Origin: Stereocaulon alpinum
Taxonomy: Eukaryota; Ascomycota; Lecanoromycetes; Lecanorales; Stereocaulaceae
Reading direction: 5' to 3'
DNA: 64,000 nt
NCBI GenBank assembly: GCA_018257865.1
Contig: JAEUBA010000002.1
Span: 372,001-436,000, forward strand
This document shows, piece after piece, positions 1-10,945 of this stretch (positions are counted from its first letter, which is position 1; each line of letters begins with the position of its first letter). The notes beneath the pieces are model-generated. The model worked only from the letters and a program-made list of their open reading frames with translations, had not been told where the DNA came from and searched no databases. A program made the position numbers and the translations under genes.

Positions 1-2446
1 CACCAGGTCTTTAGCAGATCCATGTTTGTTCTACCCTTAATTTTTGATGAATCGAGCTTCCCAATGCCCAACATCACAGTGACACCAAATTTCGGGGCCG
101 ATGTTGTGACGAAGCGCTGCAAGTATTGAATTGAAATACGTGTTTGTACCGTGACGTGGATTATCGAGCGACTTCTTATGCGTTTCGAAGCACGCCATTT
201 GTTTCAGAGCTGGGGAGGCGTTCCTGTGACCATCGATCTCCTTTTCTGAGGCTCTCAACGACTCTACGATTTGCTCCATAGTGAACGTAGCGAGTACCTA
301 GAGGTCACGGAAGAGAACACTTAGCAACTACTCTGACTGGTTGGAAATCCAAGGAGAAGGTGGGAGGAGTTGACAAAAGTCTTTCAGGTAGGAATTGGTA
401 ATCTACAACGTAATTGTTGAATCTTCTTAGTTCTCTTCCGCGCTGCCCATTACACAATCCCGAGCGATCGAAAGTATGGGCGGCCATTTGGCATAGTACG
501 TTCCTCAGATTCCCGTGGTTTGCTCTAACGAGGCAATTGAACCAAGATGCATGATTGGGTGAGCCATATCTTTCTCTGGTCGACACGATGGTAGACAATA
601 GTGTGCCGTATTCCGCATGTAATATTGGACATCTGTTCCGATAGTCTCGTGCCTGATTCGTTGACGTCTTTGGGCGATGTTCTTAAGGAAGGATGGCTCA
701 TCGCGTTACTCCTTCCAGCTACTCCGCTTGCTTTTCTTGTGATTTGGCGAATAGTTAGGACAGGAAGAGCGTCGTCACAGCTTGATATATCTTCTAGACT
801 GGCAAGATAGTAATGATTCTTGGCTAAGACAAGATGTGTATTAACTCTGACTGAAGCTTTCTCCTTCTTCGTTGTCGAGACTGGGTTCCTCACAATCAAG
901 CAAACTCACGTCTGCGCGTTGGCCACACGTCAAGCACGGGTGGTAGACGTCCCAGTTGTCCACTAGCACACCATGAATAAGCACAGCCGATTAGAGCGAA
1001 CAACATAGGATGTTCATAAGTGTCTGCTTTCAGAGTATCCAGAGCATTTGTTGAGATAGCAACACCTGACGCAATCTAGGTTTGCCATCTTCTGGCGCTG
1101 AGCCTTGGAAAACAAGCCGTGGTTTCTTCAGCTTGCCAAGGCACTCATGTAGCCCGACCGGCTTATTCGTGGCCGCGTACGCGCAATTATAGCGAACGAG
1201 ACAAGGAGAACATAACCGAGGTGGATAATCAAGAGATGCCCTCACAGCCTTAATGTGACTAGCTATCACCCTACTGATTGTCTCAATTACTTCCTGCGGC
1301 TCTAAGTTGACAAGTAAGTTATACAAATTCTTTTCCGTTAGTCTGGAAATTGCTGGGTTTCAAAGGCGGCCAATCGAAAGATACTCTTCGAAATCTTGAT
1401 GCTCTACGCTGACGTGATCTTGTGGTGGGGCTTTCATACTTCGTCGTGGCATCTCATTCGTTCTTCGTCAGCTTCGCTGGGCATTTCTTATCACGTCACG
1501 AAATGTTCCACGTACGGATTCTGATGGGTCCAGGCTGCCATCTCGAACACCTCGAAACTTCCGACAGCTCACATGTGGAGGTCCAGAGCCGCTACCACTT
1601 AGTCTAGACACCTGACCGTCGAGTGAGTAATTCGAATCTATTGCAAAGGCTCGCAGTACGATGGTCGCTTGTACAAGTCATTGAAGGCGCGTGATCCGCG
1701 GGAGAAAGATGTGGACTTGGACTAGACGCATACTTCCGCTTCGTTGCCTAATCCAATACCTATCTAGAGCAACCAAGTCTCAGTGAGTTCATGTCAGCCC
1801 ACAAGTGAGAAGAAAGAGGGCGATCTTGCGAGTGAGTCACTGGAGACGTCCGCGGATGGTCCCGAGGTGTGGTCAGAATGCTTACTTAGCATCAGCTGAC
1901 TATCCGTCAATGGCTACATTAAGACACGCTCTCTGTCCTCTTCAATGTTTTAGAGTCCGCTTTCTTTGGCTTTCGCACAGGCCTTTTCATCAGCTCTAAC
2001 CTGGGAGACAACGATTAGGCATAATGCAGACCAAATAGTGTGGATGCGGTCACGAGCCACTCAGGCTGATTAATGATACTCATAACAGCAGTCCCGTCGT
2101 CGAGTCATCCCACGCCTTGCTAATACGCTACACAACCGCACGACGCAAACGTAGAATCGCATCCATTCCTTTCCGTTACCGATCTAACCAAACCCGTTAG
2201 ATGCAGGTGTCCATGGAAGCTCGCTCTCGAGACCTAGTATTTACCAACACCTCCGCCCTACAGCAGACCTCATCACAAACCCATGAGGGATGGCAGAACC
2301 TGCAAAAGGTCAGCCTGTCAGATTCGAAGCCGTAAAAGGCGGAGCCTGAACGTACCAGCTGCTACATCCTACTAAACTACATGTGATCGTGACTTTATAA
2401 TAGATGGAGAGATAGAGCTTCAGAAAGGCCAGCATATAGTATACTC
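1..2446. other. Gene-poor left flank
   Basis: No gene can be supported here. The only readings that look faintly protein-like are a minus-strand 80-codon frame at 37-279, whose C-terminal part contains a short C-x-C-x3-H cluster, and a minus-strand 98-codon frame at 1030-1326. Neither has a recognisable domain or splice partner. The stretch may be decayed coding DNA or the far 3' flank of the ankyrin gene that starts at 2447. Confidence 0.4.
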
Positions 2447-4142
2447 CTAAGGCCAATCATATCGAGATTCCTGGTTACCGAGATGTTGGACACCGAGGTT
2501 CTGGCCAGGAAAATCCTGGATGCCGAAGCCGAAGGGGTACGGTGACTGAACAGGGGTACGCCGGCGCATGGCGTTTGCAAGGTCAGTATGTCCTTTCCAA
2601 TTGGCAATGTCTAGCGCAGTCCTGTCATCTAATGGCCTTGGGGTACTGACAGAAGCACCCTGATCGAGAAGATGGTCTACGAGCTCTTTGTTGGGATTGT
2701 CCCCCTCGAGCACTGCTTGAAGAGGCGAAGACGAACAACATGACAGCTGCGGATTGACACTGGCGCCGACACCAATAAGAAGCTTCACGACCTCCAGATG
2801 ACCCCCACGGGTTGCTACCTCTAAAACAGTATGTCCACGGTGGTCCCGACTATTTGGATCAGCAAGCCCTGATAGCAGGGTAAGACAACACTGGTCGAAG
2901 CCATGGGAAGCGGCCACGAAGAGGGCGGTCCGTCCATGTAGATCCCGGTCATCTATCCCAAGTCGCGGTTGGATTTGTGGCGTGCCCAAGTACGAGGCTA
3001 CACGGAGATAGTGCTCGTCGAACATTGTTGGACGAGGGTCGACTCCATTCCGATGGGCAAGAAGGGCTGAGGTCACTCCTGCATTCGATATTGCGGCAGC
3101 GCGCTGAAGAGGTGGGACCACTAGGTGCCTGGGCGGATCGTCATCACCCACTGTATCCTTCCAGAGCGTTGTTAACACACTGCCAACCGTTTCTGAGGTT
3201 TTGAACAGAGACTCGGCTAGCCGTAGGCAGGGATCTTCGCTAAAAGCCGGGGTCGATGGGGTGTCTAACCGTGTCATCCTCTCTAATATATGTTCACATT
3301 CCCATGGATGTCCGAGGTCCTGAAAGATGTTGGCTATCTTCAATAGTGGCACGCGTTTCTGACTATCAAACAACGATTGATATCTTTCGAGAGCAGACAA
3401 CAACGCAAGAAGTATCCACCGCGCCTGGTCACATGATTGTTGTTCATACGCTTGGACCCCTAATATATATGTAGATATGAATGATCGATGTAGTTTTTCT
3501 TTGATGAACATGACATTCGAAGGCTCAGCATCGCTGCGGCATCTATGATGAATGGGAGCGGTCCGCAATCGAATAGACTTCAATGTGGTACCCAGAGCAT
3601 TCAACTCGTCTAGGCTGAGGAAGAATAAGTTCGAGAGATTACAGAGTGCCAAATGGGGCCTTACTTGCGGAGTGCCTTCTCTTTGAGCTCGTCGACAGAG
3701 AAGGCGGGCAACTTGCCCTGAATAGCATTGGACGAACGTCCATGAGGCCGCTCATGCTCGATGCTCGTTGCAGGTCTGAAAGCATCGGCCACTGGCGGGT
3801 TGACTGCGGCTTCGATGACAGGGTATTGAACACTTCCTTGAGTGCCAAGTTCCTCTTGTATAGTTGCATCCCGAGAGCCACGTTTGATTACTTCCGGATC
3901 GTCCTTGTGCTTATAGTTAGGCCCACAAGCTTCATTGTGATCCTCGCAGTACGTGCACTTTTGTTGTGTGTTTTCCCAGTCGCGAGGTTGTGGTTTACAC
4001 TGCAATGTTCGACAGTTAGTTACAGGCTGAGATATGAGACTACACCGTTATAGCTGACCTTTACTCTCTTGTGCCTGCAAACGCTGCACCTCGTTGTGTT
4101 ACGTTTCTTCTTTGCTCCAACGTGAGTCGGGATGGTGTTCAT
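2447..4142 (-). CDS. Zn(II)2Cys6 zinc-cluster / ankyrin-repeat fusion protein (module copy 1, gene A)
   Basis: My model has three exons: 4142-4059, 3999-3665 and 3614-2447, giving about 528 residues. Exon 1 ends inside the zinc cluster (CSVC, then RHKRVK) and exon 2 opens with the third Cys. The spacing is C-x2-C-x6-C-x13-C-x2-C-x6-C, which fits a fungal binuclear cluster DNA-binding domain at residues 19-55. A low-complexity linker and a helical region follow, then ankyrin repeats over roughly the last 200 residues (for example HGRTALFVAASHG and GHTVLEVATRGGHLEVVKLL). One repeat around 2965-3010 is shortened compared with copy 2 (13444-15227). The gene is divergent from the NLR gene starting near 5377. 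Zinc clusters bind DNA and ankyrins bind proteins, so a nuclear regulator is the natural inference; nothing shows its target. Intron phases agree exactly with copy 2, which supports the model. Confidence 0.85.
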
Positions 4143-5376
4143 GGCGACATGTCCTGTGGTATATTGCGGTACAGGTAAAGATTGAGGCAAAGAATATGTG
4201 CAGATTGCGCCCGGTTTTCAGCATTGTGGGCAACTCGAGGCTCTGCGCAGTCTAGGTGCCGTAAGCAAGTCGGCGAGCAGGCCTCGAAGATCTGCTCTAA
4301 GTGGTTCGCGGTCACCAGCACAGAGCTGTTGTCCATATCACCCTAGAAGCCTGCAAAGAACGTTCCATGAAGTTACCTAGATGGGCAACGCCAATATTTG
4401 CGAAGCTGGCGACGTAAGAACAATATGCGAAGCGATAGCGAAAGACCTCTCGCATCTTTCGCTTGAATTCTACCAATCGCGTTTGTCTCGCTTAGCCGCT
4501 TAGCCAGTATTCACGCTAGCCCACCATTTGTCTGCGACCATGATTTTGCTGATGATCACATGACGGACAATTTCCAGAAGTCAGTACGCGTCACTTCTCC
4601 GCGTAGTGGCCGCACAGAATGGGTGCCGTACAGAGAGGTGGCGCTTCTCCGTTGCATACTGACTAGATGCTACGGGCCGTCACGTTGACTTTTCGTCTGT
4701 TCTCGGCTATGGCCTTGTCATGAAAGGAAAGCAGCCTCGCGGCGTCATTTCATCCCAGCCGTACATGTCTGGTGATCCTTACAGAGTCAACGTACTGCCT
4801 CACCGATCCACTTCCGCCGGTAGCGTTCTTAGTGTATCTGAAACTGTCTTAGCACAAGCAGGAGTGTGCAACATGACAATGTGCTCTACAATTGGACCAC
4901 TTTACCGAGATATCAGTCTGACCCCTGTTCTTCTGGCTATCATTTAATTCAAAGCTGTCTCCTCTTACTCTCGTTTCTTCCTCTTCTTTGAATACCTGAC
5001 CCTGACCTTCTTTTCCAAAGCAATCAATTCTCCAGTCGTCTACAATAACTACCCATTACAGCTTCTTCCATGATTACAGTGATTACTACGACTACAATCA
5101 TTGCAATTACGGTAGCGCGTGCAACCACAACAAGTGCCCAAATTGCAACAGGTTCTCCGGGAAAAGTTCTCACCAGCGACTTCCTGGGGTCTCTACGTAG
5201 CCAGTCTTTGCCGGTCACGGCCAGTGCTTCCAAGCGAACGCTTCGCTCTTTTGCGATCACACCTGTGCATACTACTTGGGGACTGCAAAGCTCATGATTT
5301 GTGTGTCGAATGATGCAGCCAATCAGCTATCGAAATAGGACATCTAGGGACCTTTTCAATATTCTCAACGCCTATC
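4143..5376. promoter_or_regulatory. Divergent intergenic region between genes A and B of copy 1
   Basis: About 1.2 kb separates the starts of the zinc-cluster/ankyrin gene (minus) and the NLR gene (plus), so both promoters must lie here. Copy 2 has the same head-to-head layout with about 0.9 kb. I see no operator-like repeat that I can defend. A possible decayed Cys/His-rich reading frame lies at about 5035-5338 and is listed separately. Confidence 0.5.
5035..5338 (+). pseudogene. Possible remnant of a small Cys/His-rich protein
   Basis: One frame reads through about 100 codons with a TAG at 5198-5200 and a final TAG at 5336-5338. Before the first stop it has a Tyr/Asp-rich stretch and the pattern CNHNKCPNCNR. 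After it come CDHTCAYYLG and further Cys. The Cys/His spacing looks non-random, but there is no ATG in a good place, and I know no matching family. It could equally be promoter DNA of the divergent pair. Confidence 0.2.
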
Positions 5377-8300
5377 ATGGTTGTTTACCGGTCCGCCTGG
5401 CTTTTGGAGACGGACTTCAATGAAACTGCGATAGCTGAGTATTTATTGTACTGCAATCGATCCACGACATTGCTTACGAATTACGCAGTCTAATTTTTGT
5501 GAGCAATCTGAACAACGAAGCTTGGACAGCATTGGAGGTTCCTGGCGACACAGCTTGGTTCGAGAAGCGACTACCTAAGAATTTCCCAAACGCACAAACA
5601 TTCCTCTATCAATATCACGGGACTCACACAAGTCTCGCTGATACCGTTAGCGATGCTGCTGCGCAACTACTTTCCGAATGGGACAAACTCGAGAAAACCG
5701 AGTCTAGGAGATTTATGACTGAGTCTCTGCTCACTAGCAGTCAGCTTTCTCGTCCCGTCATCTTTGTATGCCATGGGCTTGGTGGCCTTGTGGTCAAGAA
5801 GGTAACGCAGTTATAGCTCTTTTCGAGACAGTACTGACCCTGCTAAGGCTTTACTTTGGGCGGAAGCGCAGAGCAAAATACCACTTGTGCTTCGGCGAAC
5901 CTTTGGAGTAGTCAGTCATCCGTTGAACCAAAGTTCGGAATTGCCTATATAAACTAACTCTGACAAAGGTCTTCGTAGGGACTCCTCACGCAAGCGAGAC
6001 ACCGGATTCGGCTGAGTTTCAGAGGAGAACCTCACTTCTATCTGATGCCTGCTTTTCAAGTATGGAAGAAAATGGAGAGAGATCTGAGTATCTTTTAAGT
6101 ATCTCTCATGCATTCCCTCGAATTGGCGGGCTGTACATGAGCGTAAATTTTTGCCAATCTCCGTGTTCCGGCGCGCGTGTAGGTTTCCCGTCCTCTTTTA
6201 AAGCACTTTGTGGATCACACTCTCTGGTGCTTCGGCTGAGCAATGCAACAGGCACTTCATCCTGACTGTCTATGGTCGATGATCTCACAATCTCAAATTT
6301 CGCAGCACGAGGAGAAGCATTGGGTCATCTCCGAGCATTGTTCTGAAGATATCATCACTTCGAACATCGGAATTTGCACTGAATACATGATTGAAGGTAC
6401 GTCAATCGCTAGATGGAGTGATTGCGGACCTTTTGATGACGATTCTCGCAGTGGCAGCGCAGATGTCTCACAACGGTCGCTCTTTACTAACAAGCGCACA
6501 AGCAGCCAAAGATAGATACTCCAAGGAACGTCTGGGCAACACTGGCGAATGGCTACTAGCGCTGAAGTCTTATCGCAATTGGATCAGGACTGAGGGGCCA
6601 TCTCTGTTATGGTTGCATGGTTTACCAGGCTCAGGCAAATCAACTCTTTGCTCCGCAGTTATTGACGATCTTCGAAGCTTCAGAGAGGAAAAAGATCTTG
6701 TCATATACTGCTTTCTTGACGACGCTCCAGGCCGCCCAAACTCCGCGAAATACATATTGCGTACCATCGCATACCAACTTCGAGCAAACCACTACCCTTT
6801 GGCTCCGGATCATTTACTGCGGTCAATTCTCAAAACTGTTGAGATTGAGACCGAGACCGATGAAGTAACCTCGAAAGTCTTCAAGCAGAGTTTGAGAGAT
6901 CTCTTTTGGGCTATTGATAGTCAAGCTCGAATAAGCCTAGTCATTGACGGGACTGAAAGCGCCGATGGGACCAGTAGCATTGTTGTGGACGAGATCGTTC
7001 GGGCTAATTCGTCACGGAAAAGCTCAAAGCGTCTCAAATGCGCCATTTCGACCCGCTCTCCGTTTCAGGTTGCATGCTGCAAGGGCAGCTGCTTCGAGAT
7101 AAATTTAAGCAATGAGCCTGGAGCACAGTGCGATCTCAAGGCTTTCGCACTCGCTCGGCTGACCAGCTATTCTCCGGCTGATTTCTACCCTAGACATCTC
7201 TCTGCAGAGTCCCTAGCCAGACAGCTGTGTTCTCGTGCTAATGGAAGCTTTTTATGGGTAGCATTAGCAGCCGACAGCCTTCAACAAGTACAATCACCAG
7301 TGCTTCTACCTAAAGAAATCGAGTCTCTGCCGTCTACCATCGATGGATTCTACCAGATGGAATTAGGAAGAATCCCGGCTTCGGATGTACGGATCGCCCA
7401 GAGCGTATTCTCCTGGTTGACAGTGGCAACGCGCACTCTACACTTCACAGAGCTCCTCAACGCCCTGGCTATCACAGCTGACACGCGTCAGGGTCATGTT
7501 TGCACCGGATTGCCTCTTACGAATGGCCTGGAATCAGGTTCAAATCAAATAGTCATTCAGATCTGCCGCGGACTTGTAGTCGTGAATGAGAAAGGCTGTG
7601 TCACTTTCAGGCATCCAAGTGTACGGCGACATCTCCTTTACTCAACACGGCAATATCATCCAGAGCATACTCTCTTCCTAGCGCACGAGCATGTCGCAGG
7701 TACATGTTTGATGCTTCTGAACTCGAAAGAGTACACCAGACCCTCACTGTTCCGTATTGATACTTCACAAGCACGAACGCAGACCGAACGTCAGTCCGTA
7801 TGTTTGCAGGATTATGCAGCGGCCAATTGGTCTTTCCACTACCGTCTTGCCGAGACCCGTAGCAAGATTCTCGCAGGGACACTGCAGCGCTGCATTTCCA
7901 TGACTTTGGACTATGCTTGCGAGACTTTCTCGATTTCTCGCACAAGCCGTTTAACACAGATTGCCACGACAACGCTTTGCATCTGTGCAAAATATGGCTT
8001 TGTCATTTTGACACAAATCTGCTTGGAGATGGGCTTTAACCCCAACGAGGGAGCTTGCCACTATTGTGAAACCCCACTCGCAATTGCAGCCGCGGGTGTC
8101 CACGCACCGGTGGCGATCCTTCTCCTCCGAAAGACAGCTCTCGTCGCTGGTGATATTCGCTACGGAAGCGAGAGGATATTGCAACTTGCCGCAGCCCATG
8201 GGTCCTTGGAAACAATCGAGCTACTCCTCGCACGGGGCGGAGACGCGAATGCGATTGATCATTGTACTGGAAGGCGACCTTTGCACAACGCTGCGGCTTC

Positions 8301-9084
8301 TGGACACCTCAGTGTAGTCAAATTGTTGATGGCCCATGGTGCAGATGTCAACGCAGTCATACCAGATACTCAAGAGGCGCCTTTGCACTTGGCCGCGCTT
8401 TACGGACACATCGCAGTGGTCAAATACCTCCTTGATGGTCAAGAGGCTTCGAGTAAGGACATCGAGCTCTACGATCGAATCGTAGAACAGCCACATTTTC
8501 GAGCTTGGACAGAAAACATGCTCGAGATTGATGGTGACTTTGGGAAGCTTTCCTGTGAGACAACTAGACCTATTGCGGAGGAGTATGTCAAAGAGCTCCT
8601 TTCATGCTCCCAAAGATACACGGATATTAACATGTCGACACGAGAAGGATGGACGTCTGTTCACTTGGCAGCGTCTAAAGGTCACGAAGCCATAGTTGGG
8701 CTCCTTCTAGAGAGAGGCGCAACACTCCAGGTCACAGGGGATACTACCTGTACTGCACTACAGATTGCGGCGGAATACGGTCACTTGGCGACTGTCAAAC
8801 TCCTACTAGCAGCTGGAGCGAGTCTCAGCGGAGAATCGGAGAGGATCGGTTCGATACTCGGACGCATAAGAGCAAATGGCCACCACATCATCGTAGAAAT
8901 CCTTCTTTGGCATGCCTTCATCTCCCAAAATCACGGTAGTGCCCGAAACTGGGCATTACTCTCACTTGCAATAAAGAGCAAATGTGTCACGAAGCATCGT
9001 GCTATGGCCAAGAGACGGGTCCAGAAACAAACAACTAGAGCGAGGACCCTTAGAAGTAACCATTCGCAGTTCACGCAAGATTAA
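5377..9084 (+). CDS. NLR-like protein: SesB-type alpha/beta-hydrolase, NACHT, ankyrin repeats (module copy 1, gene B; hydrolase part damaged)
   Basis: Proposed exons are 5377-5438, 5489-5801, 5848-5907, 5969-6396 and 6452-9084. The first three and the start of the fourth match the N-terminal alpha/beta-hydrolase domain common in fungal NLRs: DLIFVSNLNNEAW, CHGLGGLVVKK, VFVGTPHAS. The nucleophile Ser is replaced by Gly. An in-frame TGA at 6263-6265 and a second at 6344-6346 interrupt this domain, whereas copy 2 reads through. From 6391 a long open frame of 897 codons remains. It has the NACHT Walker A GLPGSGKS (6619-6642), a Walker B-like SLVIDGTES (about 6934-6960), a winged-helix/linker region, and ankyrin repeats from about 8010 to the end. 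An ATG at 6463 could start a shortened NACHT-ankyrin protein. Such proteins are STAND ATPases thought to sense non-self. Whether this copy works is uncertain. Confidence 0.8.
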
Positions 9085-10151
9085 ATATGTTAAACCAGCG
9101 TCGGTAGGACTTTCGATAGGTCCCGCCAGTTCACGCCCATATGACTAACCTAGACGTTGTACACGTCTACTACTTCGTGGCTATTCTCCAGTCCTAAAGA
9201 CACAGTGAAAGTCGCCCAGATTGGACCACAGAGTTCACTTCGATCGATTCTTCCGTCCATACCAACAGCAGTACTTCTCTTCCACACTACTCAGCCGCTA
9301 ATTGCGGAAACTCACCCTACATAACCTCCATCTCGTCTCCAGGGCTGGCTTATCTCCTATGATTTTATTCTCCTCGAATGGTACGTTGTGGAGGAGTTCT
9401 GGTTTCGGGATTGTTGTATTGACTGGCTAGGTCTTTCCAGCTCTTGTTGCATTATCTTTCTTATTACATTTCTTTCATGACATCTGGACAACGGATCTAA
9501 CTCATCGTTCGCGAATTCAACGTCTGCGAAAGTGTTCCGCGTCTGTTTCAAGAGTCTTGTAATAACGGGCGTTAGGTCTGGTTACAGGATGGAATATAGA
9601 ATTTCATTTTTGCCGAATACCTTCTATTGATGGGCAATCTATATGTTTAGTGGTACTACGGTCCGGATCTGAGTACAAGTCTACTTTTCTTCCTCTTAAG
9701 ACGAACAAACGTTAGCGATTCGATAACGGCAACCTGTCGTCAATACTTATGATTCTACGATCTCCAAATCATAAAACACTCAAACTCTGTACTCACAAGA
9801 AAAAATTGCAATGTTTCCTGCACCTTTCAATATCATAATTTGTTAAGATATCGTTACTATTAAGCGCTTGTTCGGAATAAGCGAGACGAAGCGAAGCGAG
9901 GAATACTAAGCCAAGTCAAGCGGGCAGGACAGCGAAACCATAACTATCTCTGCTTAAGGATCTCCGTGCTTGCGAGACTTGCTACTATGACAGTGACTAT
10001 GCGACAGAATGGCTTCTCCGCCACCCCTAGCCTCACTAATGAAAAGCAGCCTGATGTCCAAGAGATTCCATTTTCTTATTAATTTCTCCATAAACAAAAA
10101 CTATAGGGCTATTGACAAAATCCACACGCCAGACATCTAGCACAAGGCATC
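9085..10151. other. Intergenic region between genes B and C, copy 1
   Basis: No gene is supported. The stretch carries the terminator of the NLR gene and the promoter of the small membrane-protein gene. A GCGAAGCGAAGCGAGG-like run near 9889-9903 resembles one at about 20207-20224 in the matching interval of copy 2, so it may be a shared remnant or a control site; this is eyeballed similarity only. Confidence 0.3.
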
Positions 10152-10779
10152 ATGGCACCCTTCCCACTTCCACTCCACAACACCTCACTCCCAAACACAC
10201 CTCTTACCCTAACGCAGCAGATTCCTCTCCACCTAGGCTACCAGACCCTATGGGCCCTAAATTCTTTCGACACCATCATGTTCGGCATTCTAATCCTCTT
10301 CATGGCCTCTATAGCTATCTGGCAAGGCAAAAAACGAGTGAGACAGTGCGTGCTCGGTATGTCGATTCTGTGACCTTCTGATGCTAAAGCATTGGCTAAA
10401 CGGCGTTAGACGCGGAGCAAGGCGGACAACTAGTTGCTGGTCCCGAGCAAGGCAAGTCACCTCTAAGGCTTGGATCAATTCTCGCTGAACATCCATAGAC
10501 GCTGGGCATGGCAGCGGCAACAATCAAGGAACGCGGACAGGGGATAAAATGGACATCATCCCTTTGGCCGAAATCCTTCGAGGCATTGGTGATTGGTCGG
10601 CAGTACCTATCCAAGTCGGCATGAGATATGGAAGTGAGCCGAAAGACAATGAGGATGAGATTGACCTTTCCTCTATATCAAGCACAGGGTACGACCTGCT
10701 AGGGACGGACACAGCATCGACGCTCATGACTGATGACATAAACGAAGATGCGATGGTCAAGGCTGAGGTTGAATTCTGA
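10152..10779 (+). CDS. Small single-span membrane protein (module copy 1, gene C)
   Basis: I do not recognise the family. Proposed exons 10152-10356, 10410-10451 and 10499-10779 give 175 residues. All introns are phase 1, and the second uses a GC donor (GCAAGT at 10452). The N-terminus is Pro/Leu-rich with LHNTSLPNTPL. One hydrophobic span follows (FGILILFMASIAIWQ), then a basic stop-transfer patch (GKKRVRQ). The C-terminal half carries ILRGIGDWSAVPIQVG and an acidic DNEDEIDL tail. Exon 1 is 205 nt in both copies, and the LHNTSLPNTPL and ILRGIGDWS motifs are kept in copy 2 (20464-21232), so this is a selected protein and not a chance frame. The basic patch after the span predicts an N-out, C-in orientation. 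It sits downstream of the NLR gene in both copies, so a partner role at a membrane is a fair guess. Confidence 0.75.
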
Positions 10780-10876
10780 TCATACAGTCTTAAAATATAT
10801 ATAGACAAATGATGAATGCTTTGAGATGTCGACAACCAATGTTCTGATTACGCTCTATCTTACCCATACTATAATA
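10780..10876. terminator. 3' flank of gene C, copy 1
   Basis: The short AT-rich stretch (with TTAAAATATATATAG near 10791) follows the stop codon and precedes the inverted-repeat element. It probably contains the polyadenylation region; no precise signal is assigned. Confidence 0.3.
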
Positions 10877-10945
10877 ATCTCGCAACTTTCGGAACTTTGC
10901 GTAGCCCCCCCACCAAATTTTGCTGCAAAACCTACGTAACCTTCT
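10877..10945 (+). repeat. Left terminal inverted repeat
   Basis: This stretch matches the reverse complement of 11730-11798 across about 69 bp, with mismatches near the CGTAGCCCCC run. It defines the left end of the transposon. Confidence 0.85.

Noticed and set aside
4139..4336. Minus-strand 65-codon frame just upstream of the zinc-cluster gene, as an extra first exon
   Set aside because: The zinc-cluster exon has its own ATG at 4142 in good position, the frame lacks a matching donor, and copy 2 has no counterpart.
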